Source of the DNA: Paraspadella gotoi
Taxonomy: Eukaryota > Chaetognatha
Assembly: GCA_051294375.1 (NCBI GenBank)
Contig: CM119269.1
Span: 16,575,818-16,639,817, forward strand
Length of the DNA: 64,000 nucleotides
Reading direction: 5' to 3'
Both the position numbers and the translations under genes were made by a program. Under the pieces are notes generated by a model. That model ran no database searches, was not told where the DNA came from, and was given only the letters and a program-made list of their open reading frames with translations. Shown here in pieces: positions 56,101-64,000 of this stretch. Position 1 is the first letter of the stretch, and every line of letters begins with the position of its first letter.

Positions 56101-58446
56101 TTTCTCCGCTTCTTTCTCCTCTTTTCTTTCTCCCTCCGCCTCCTCCTCCTCGGGCACGAGCGACATCGGATCCTCTTCGACCTGACGAAGAATCTCGCGC
56201 AACCGGTGGACGCGGTCGGCGGCGCCGGCGACGCGAAGTTTGGAGATCTCGAACTCGCGGAGCCACTCTTCCTCGTCCACCACTGGTACCTCCAGTTTTT
56301 CGTCTTTTAGGTCAAGTGTGAAGTTGTGGTGGTGACTCATGTGAATCTTCAGCGTCTGTTTGCTCTTGAAGATGGAGCTGTCTGGCTTTCTTTTGCATTT
56401 AGGGCACAGAACCTGAGTGGTTCGTAAAATTTTTTTTATTGGAAGGGTAGTTATAGTTATATAGTCTTTAATCAAAATTTTTAAATAACACCGCCTCACA
56501 TCCAGCTTCATTCAGCCAATACTATTGGCTTGGAGGGGGAATGCACGATTCTAAGCGTTACGTTCCATCAACAGTCCTAACGACTTTCCTCTGCGTTGGC
56601 AAAGCGAGACCGACCTCGGGTAACCGCGCCAGTGACAGGTGGCGGCACTGAGGGTCGGAAGTTCCCAAAGCCAACAGTGAGATGCCCAATCCCAATGGGA
56701 ATCACAGGCAACCAGGCTGTTGCCATAATGAAAAATATACAGTAATTTATTCTATAAAATGATCCTCCAGCCACGATTTAAATTCCTCACGAAAATTTGA
56801 TGAAATCTAAAAAAAATCTCATTATTTAAATAATTTACGCATCATAACGATAAGGTACGCGACACTTTTGAACAAAAATAAAGCAATTAAAAAAATTATT
56901 TATAATTTTTAGTTATCACTGGTTGAGGAGGAATTAAAATCTGCCATCAAAACTTTATGTACTTTCAGAATAGCCAACAATCAAGCCAAACCTTGACGTC
57001 CTTGCCGATGGTGACGAGCGGCTTGGAGACGATCTCCCCTGCCAAGATCTTTTCCGAAAGTCGTCGTTTCTCACTGATCTTATCCTCAATTTCTTTAGCC
57101 TCGACCAAATACTCCTCTTTGTTGTAAACGAGCACCTCCGTACTTTCGTTAAAAAAGTCTAGGCTTTTGTTGTGAGCGTTTTTCATGTGCGCCTAACGAC
57201 GATAAAATTAAAAGCAGGGGGAAACATCTCAGCAAAAAGCATCAGGATCAAAATTCCGTATCTCTCACTTACCTTAAGGGTATACTTGGTTTTATAAACG
57301 ATGCTCTTGTCGAGGCCGCATTTAGTGCACAAAACCCTGACCGTCCTTCCCACGGTGGTTATCTTTGCCAAAAAGGGTGGGTTTTTCGGTTCGGGGCTTA
57401 GGGGGCGGGCCCAGGGCAAAGAGTTCACGGGCGCCGGAGAATGGGAAGAATTGGGATTGGTCGACGAGTGCCCAACAGCCGGAGTAGGAGCAGCTGGGGC
57501 GGCGTCGACGTCTTCGTCGCGACGCTCCTCCCAACTTTGATCCCATTGGACTTCGACGCGTGAGTCGGAAAAATGACCGCCGGAGACTTCGACGAAAGAG
57601 GAATCTGGTGGCTGGTCGGACGGGAAAAACTCGTCCTCGAACTGATTTCCGGAGCATTGTTGAAGATATTCCACAAGGGAATCCACCTCGAGGCTGTTGG
57701 CCAAGTCGCTCGCCACATTGACGACTTCGGGGTGTCGCTGGATACGCTCGAGGACTTCTGAGACTTGACCGTAAATCCATAGTAAAACTATTTCTAACGC
57801 CTAAAGTAAAAGATGAAAAGGAAGATTGAAGAAAAATTAATCGAGATTTAAAAATTAGAACAATATACGTAAATACAGTACAGTACATAAAATATCCCAT
57901 GTAAACATCGCTAACTAAAACTACTGCTGCTACTCCGGCGGCTACTGCCCGAGCACGAATTCGTGCAAAGCAGCTGCTGGATTGCAGAGGACGTGATCTT
58001 ACAACTGGGATCCAGGGGATTTAATTATTCAACTTCCAGATTACCATTAAATTGGGATATTGAAAGATTCGAAACCGATATACAAAAATATTAATTCAAA
58101 ATATAATTCAAAATTGACAAATTGTTAAGTTTAAAACTAAAATAAAAGGAACTACCGCTGGATTGCGAACGGGAATGGAAATGTTGTCCTTGTCCTTCCC
58201 TTCTCCCGTGGTCAATGTTCGGCACAAGACAGGACTAGATGCCGAAATTATTACTCTATGAGCCTACAAAAACAATAATTCAATAATAATGCGCATCACT
58301 TAATTAACAGATTATCTACATTTTACCTGGTAGGGACCACCTTGCATTTGATATAATGGTCCATTCGGCTTTTTAGCCCAAAGCTTAATATCACAAAATA
58401 ATCCAGAAAGTCTGAAATAATTTAGCGAGTCCATGGGGTTACTCAT
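53101..58446 (-). CDS. BTB domain, C2H2 zinc-finger protein (eight fingers)
   Basis: Eleven coding exons: 58446-58327, 58263-58156, 57800-57273, 57192-56992, 56412-55948, 55810-55301, 55192-54859, 54649-54405, 54330-54051, 53958-53387 and 53319-53101. Together they give 1193 residues with consistent phases. Residues 1 to about 125 form a BTB fold: GLFCDIKLW, HRVIISASSPVLCRTL, LEIVLLWIYG, ASDLANSLEVDSLVEYL. Then come single C2H2 fingers spread through acidic linkers: CTKC..HMKNAH, CPKC..HMSHHH, CAIC..HFKTSH, CQIC..HIEREH, CTIC..HMKTKH, CHFESC..HLASVH, CPIC..HIFTTH, CHVC..HLQTRH. Introns cut fingers 1, 3 and 7. BTB domains dimerise and fingers usually bind DNA, so a nuclear transcription regulator is likely. 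The fingers are scattered rather than in tandem, which is less usual for sequence-specific binding. No orthologue is named. Confidence 0.85.
56489..56729 (+). repeat. SINE-like dispersed repeat, copy 2
   Basis: Second copy of the element at 45016-45214, with internal insertions (near 56530-56560 and 56685-56700). It lies in the intron between exons 4 and 5 of the BTB zinc-finger gene. Both copies keep one plus-strand frame open (AKRDxPRVTAPVTGG), which may be chance given the moderate divergence. Confidence 0.7.
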
Positions 58447-60429
58447 ATTTAACGATATTTGTTAGCTTACTAAATCGAACCGAAGAATTCATGAGTTAAT
58501 AGATTTGTTGTAGTATTTTTTTTTAATCAGAACAATTCGTCTTCGACACAAAATTTTGGTTTTTCCACGGTTTATTTAGTTCTAAAGTGCTTTATAAGAC
58601 AAAAATTTAGAGAGCAGTATCCAAAGGAAAAAACGGCCAGCATCCAACGAATAACACGCCTAAGTGTGCAGCCGAGCCGATACGAGCTACGAAAGAGAAC
58701 CAAGCGAAATCGAGAGGCAGCTACTACGAGCCTCCTTTTGATGCAAGCACATACTTTTTATATTATAGGAAAAATGACCTAAAACAATATTAAAAAACCG
58801 TAAATTGCTAACAATACATTGAACGACTGAAAATTTAATAAAGATATTATTAAAGTATGTCGAAAACAAGTAATCCAAGATATAATAGGTTTTTTAAAGC
58901 TTAAAAACAAAGCTGGAAACAAGGATTTTTTTGAAAAACAAAAATCACGATTTAAGACTTAAAACATTTTGAAAATAAGCGGCCTAGAATGATTAGAAAT
59001 TTTGTTTTCATTGCGTTTATTACTCCATTATGAAATGATTATTTTTGTGATAATAATAAACCTTTCTTATCATATATTGAAACAAGTAATTTGTAAATTT
59101 TCATAAATTACTATTTAACGAAATTATTGAAAACAATTATTTTGAAGCAAGATATTTAAAAAATAAAAATAATCTGTTCTGAAAATCTATATTTGAAACA
59201 TAAAATTCAAATAAATCCAATAAAGTAATTTCAATCAAATTATGGTTGACTTTAGTCTTTAGACTTTAGACCAAACGTTTATCAGCGGCCATTGGTGCAG
59301 TAGGTAAGTCATTCGCCTTCCGGTGGCCGCCTTGCAGTTAAGAGGGACGGGGTCCTTAACTCGCCTGTAACAACGTGTTTCAGCCTGTTCCGAAGCTCAT
59401 GGACTGCTTATATTGAGCGGTTCTGTGTCACTAACTAACAATTATTTCTGTCTCTTCAAAATATTATTATCTCCACGTCTTCCACATATTAATGTGAAAT
59501 TAAACATGTAGAGTTAATTTCTCGCTGGGTGATTATTGATTATCTTAAGCAATAAATGTTAATAGTGATAACAAAGAAAACGAAAAACCGCAACCAATGC
59601 TGAGGGTTAAAAAATAAAGAAAAGAATGCGTATGAATTTAGGCGAGTACTAAAATTTGCGCTGAGGATGTTGTATGCCTGAGACAAGCTCGGCATTTCTG
59701 TCCATCGGGTAAAAATGATGAGTCGTAAAGAATATGATGAAAACTGGTTTTCAGAAGGAACAGATTTAGAACGTTTATCTCGCTAAATCACTTTTTTGCT
59801 TCAAAGACATTTAATTTTCAAAGTTCTTGCGTTTATCATCAACTATTAATGTTTAACACTTGAAGTAACTTAATAAGTTTTTTTAGGCTTTCTGTTAGTC
59901 ACGAATTCAGTAACTTAAGTAAAGAATCGTTCGTACGAACTTTCATAAGAAGTTGACAAATTTTTAAAATTTCATTGCTCCAAGCTAAAATAGCTTTCTT
60001 TCTTCATAACTTTATCAAGAAAACTAATCATCAGCAAAAGCATGAATTGAAGAGATAATTTTTTATTAAAGTTATTTTTATAACTGTAAACCAGCCATCA
60101 TTATCAAAAACAATTGAAACATAATTTGAAGGAATAAAAAAAGCCGAAGCTTTTTCATCACGAGAAATCTAGGAAGGCATTTGGCCAATAGATCCAAGTG
60201 ACGGAGACTTCCTGAAAGGAAAAAACTTTTCAATATCCAAGACTTTTCATGGTAAAAAAAAAAACAACAGTCAAAACAGAGAATCGTTGGAATCAAATAA
60301 ATAATCAGAATAAATTACAATTTTTTAAAGCTAATTTCAAACTAATTTTTTGAACAGATGTTTCAAATGTAAACTCAAGCAAAACGCCTGAAGAAAAATA
60401 TTGTTAATATCAGGATTCAAAGCTCACCT
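58447..60429. other. Intergenic sequence between two minus-strand genes
   Basis: AT-rich. It holds the upstream region of the BTB zinc-finger gene, the 3' flank of the RGG gene and the tRNA-like SINE head at about 59285. A 72-residue hydrophobic minus frame (60078-60296) is not convincing. Confidence 0.45.
59285..59450 (+). repeat. tRNA-derived SINE-like sequence
   Basis: TGGTGCAGTAGG (59293-59304) fits the pol III A box exactly. It is followed by CATTCGCCTTCCGGTGGCC, typical of tRNA-related SINE heads. The B box (near GGGGTCCTTAACTC) is degenerate. No tRNA fold is possible over the whole length. The 3' limit is a guess. Confidence 0.4.
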
Positions 60430-62451
60430 TCAGATTGCGTCAAATTTGGCGCGCTTTGAATGACACTCATAGGAGTTAACGTCGGCACTACGTTTTTTGT
60501 CGCCGACGTTCTTTTCAGCGGGAACAAAGGACAATTTATAAGCTTCAGATGTCGCTGCTCCGACAGTTTTGGTCGCCCCCGTCCTTTCCTCCGACGCTTT
60601 GGACGTCGCTGCCGCTTCGGCCGCCGCGTCCTCGTGTTCCTTCTTGAAAATGACCTCGATTCCGTCAGAATCTAAAGGTCCGAGTGGTAAGGCAGAGAAT
60701 CAACTTGGTAATCAGGCTACATTTCCTATGCTTACCCTGTCTCTCTTCCAAACAATCCGAGATGACGTCGAACACTCCCTCGAAACCGGCGGAAGAGTAA
60801 TGGAGTTCCACGCGCTTGAGCAAACCGTGAACTCGGTTTCGGAGGCGCTTGTAGATGCGTTCCAGCTTACGTCGCCGGGTCGAGGCTTCTTCGTCCTCCG
60901 GATGCCACTGGGCGGAAAGCGGGAAAGTAAGCGAAAATAATAAACTTTAAATCAGAACAAACCCAACACCTTTATATGCTTTTCTAAATCATGGCATTCC
61001 TCTTTCATCTCGTCCCGCCTCGCCACGAGTCTTTTGATGCACGGAATGGTTATCCAAGGCTTCATTTTGTGAACTTGAACCCAACTGTGGTTTAATTTTT
61101 GCCATTTGATTTCGGGAATTTGAAACATACAACCCAAACCCAAGGGAGCGTCCTTGATCTGAAAGCGGTTGAATTTATTAAATTAAGATTAATTTGGTTC
61201 TAAACAAAAGGATCGCCTTCGAAGAACCTGCTTCCTTTGCCTCTTCGTGAGGGGCTTGGGCTTATAGGGTGGCGGCCAGACCCAAGAAGGAGCATCATCC
61301 GTGGAACCAATTTTGTCTTGAAGGGTCGGAGTATTGGTTGAGTCATCGGAGGGAGAATTTATCTGATTAGTGGTTTTCTCTTCCTGAGGAGCCTTTTCAT
61401 GTTCATCAATCGATCGAGTTTGGTCAACCGCCAGTCCGCTACTTTTCGTGAATCTATTTTCGAGCTTGCGACGCTTGATTCTGGAAGGAAAAAAGTAGAA
61501 GAAGGAAATAAATAAACCGCGCAAAGATATTTTTATTGCAATACCTAACAGACAACTCACTGATGTGTTTCATTCATGGTTTTCATAAGGGAAGAGTTGA
61601 GACTGTGGTCTTCGTAAGAAGGATCATCAAAGGCCGAAAGAAAATCCATTGGTTGAGGCTGAATTAAAATACATGTAATTGAGAATAATAAACGGTCTTG
61701 TTTTTATAAGCTTAAATTTAAAACAAAATTAACCTGCAAAAAGTGCGGACACTGGTTGGTTATAACTTTTCTACAACACCGTAGCTTCTTGTTATAAAAG
61801 AAAAAATGTCCCGTTTTCTTTCTTCTTTCTTCCACAGCCTATTAACACGATTTCTACATAAATACATAGTCCATTAGAGAATAGAGATCATATATCAATT
61901 TTTTTAATTAAAAACTCCTTACCTGCTGTCGTCTCTGCTGTTTATTCAAAGTGTTACCAACACGTCCCCGACCACGGCCACGCATGCCATAACGTCCCCG
62001 CCCACGTACTCCACCACGAGGGCAAAACCCTCGGCCACGACTTCCCTGATCGTTCGTCAAACGTCGCCCTTGTATAATTCTCCGTCCTTAAGTACAAGGG
62101 ACAAAGAACGTACAAGCATTCTAAAAATAATCTAATTAAAAATTTAAAACTCGAAACACCACTCGCCTCTCGGAGGTCCAAAATCGGGGAAGACGTTGGA
62201 CGAACGGGCATAGCCTCCCATGTAGCTTTCGATGAAATTCTGAAAAAAACCGCACGCATGTGAGCCAATGGTATCGGGGAATAAATTACAGCAACAAAAC
62301 TCTGCACCAGAATTTTGTAGCTTACCGTAGAAGAGTGAAACACCGGAGGCGCGGGTCCCGCGGGTCCCACTGGTCCCACGGGTCCCGCGAATGGCCCGCC
62401 GAACGATGCCCCGAATGGCCGTCGACGGGGGAAACGTCCGTAAAAACTCAT
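60430..62451 (-). CDS. Unrecognised RGG-box nuclear protein
   Basis: Eight exons: 62451-62326, 62239-62167, 62086-61923, 61658-61561, 61480-61228, 61158-60970, 60907-60736 and 60671-60430, giving 438 residues. The N-terminus is Gly/Pro/Phe-rich (MSFYGRFPRRRP, then GPVGPVGPAGPAPP). Residues about 67-115 form an RGG-type box rich in RGRG, which usually binds RNA and is methylated on arginine. Then a PQPMDFLSAFDD acidic motif, a disordered Ser/Glu stretch, PPPYKPKPLTKRQRKQ (basic, possible nuclear signal), a conserved-looking block with IKWQKLNHSWVQVHKMKPW, a charged helical segment (ARRDEMKEECHDLEKHIK then RRRKLERIYKRLRNRVH), and an Ala/Glu-rich tail. Exon 2 ends in GAG followed by GCGAGT, a GC-AG intron. 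An alternative GT site two codons on leads to a stop. I do not know the family. It starts 162 bp after NKAP. Confidence 0.75.
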
Positions 62452-62613
62452 TTTAATTTGTTTCTAGCTTTGGTGAGTGAGAAAAATTCGAATTTAAATC
62501 TAAAAATATAACAATTCCACTTTTTTTTATACATATTCGTACATACATGGCAGACAAATTGGTAGTTTCAAACAATACAAAAAGTTGAAATAACAATAAA
62601 TCAATGAATCCTT

Positions 62614-63597
<984 letters not shown>

Positions 63598-63704
63598 TTA
63601 CAGTAAATAGTATTAACGAAGAACGCACCGAAAAGGGCTGAAATTATGTCCAGAATTTCGTTGATTATGGCGAACAATGTGCGGTTCTGATGGATATGGA
63701 AAGT

Positions 63705-63953
63705 CTACTGAGGGTTGGGTAAGTGAGAAACTTGGGGAATAGGCTGGGGACGGTAACCGATTCGCTGTTGAACCAATCCGGCGACGTTGGCCTTTCGGGT
63801 GACAAGATCTGGAAGCTTGGAAGGACCTGGAGAGGGTTCAATTGAAGAGTCTGTGCAGGAATTGTGGGCGGCGTCGCGTTCGGCTTTAGCGTCATCAAAC
63901 TCCTTGGCGTTGTCCATATTCAATTCGATTCGCGTGGGAGGCCGACGGAACAT
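63705..63953 (-). CDS. CDC26: CDC26, anaphase-promoting complex subunit
   Basis: Single exon, 82 residues from ATG at 63953. The N-terminus MFRRPPTRIELNMDNAKEFD matches the conserved Cdc26 start (R-R-x-P-T-R-x-E-L), whose first helix threads into the TPR superhelix of APC6/CDC16. The C-terminus has QQRIGYRPQP, matching the conserved RIGYKPQP motif. Length equals the animal family (about 85). A frame open two codons upstream begins with TTG and is not the start. The middle is Ser/Pro-rich, with possible mitotic phosphorylation sites. The stop lies 116 bp before the NKAP start on the same strand. Confidence 0.88.
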   Translation of the reverse strand: MFRRPPTRIELNMDNAKEFDDAKAERDAAHNSCTDSSIEPSPGPSKLPDLVTRKANVAGLVQQRIGYRPQPIPQVSHLPNPQ

Positions 63954-64000
63954 GTTCAAAACGTTCAGGATACATTTAAACGCCGAGAAATAAGTGGTAG

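Overview
The window is nuclear DNA from an animal. Genes are split by short introns with GT-AG ends, and one receptor tyrosine kinase has an immunoglobulin-type ectodomain, a combination known from metazoans and their close relatives. The phylum cannot be read from the sequence. Short introns, close gene spacing, a DIRS-type retroelement and extreme GA/CT microsatellite density suggest an invertebrate, but that is inference.

Layout. Positions 1 to about 40,000 are gene-poor. They hold dozens of GA/CT tracts, AAAT/AATC and AAAG arrays, minisatellites, a decayed LINE fragment, a GC-rich promoter-like block (27.4-30.7 kb) and a degenerate GA-linked repeat field (34-36 kb). A block at 13.8-19.0 kb is repeated at 19.3-25.1 kb in an indel-riddled form, next to a run of Ns. 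This looks more like an assembly fault than biology.

Positions 40,000 to 64,000 are gene-dense, and all six genes I can support lie on the minus strand. In transcription order from the right they are: CDC26 (APC/C subunit), NKAP, an unrecognised RGG-box nuclear protein, a BTB-C2H2 zinc-finger protein with eight fingers in 11 coding exons, the SWT1 endoribonuclease homologue, and an Ig-domain receptor tyrosine kinase in three coding exons. Exon junctions were worked out by hand, and every junction keeps reading frame and phase. CDC26/NKAP/RGG protein and BTB-ZF/SWT1 are separated by only 117-183 bp, so shared transcription or operon-like processing is possible.

The most unusual object lies in the large intron of the receptor kinase, in antisense orientation (42,227-44,530). 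It is a DIRS-like element with inverted terminal repeats. An internal segment is the exact complement of the joined outer ends (a circle-junction-type internal complementary region). It also has a gag-like reading frame that appears to contain a spliceosomal intron. Other second-look items are a 120-bp-arm hairpin in the SWT1 intron, a terminal-inverted-repeat element with telomere-like interior nested in an AT-rich repeat, a two-copy SINE-like family, and a GC-AG intron in the RGG gene.
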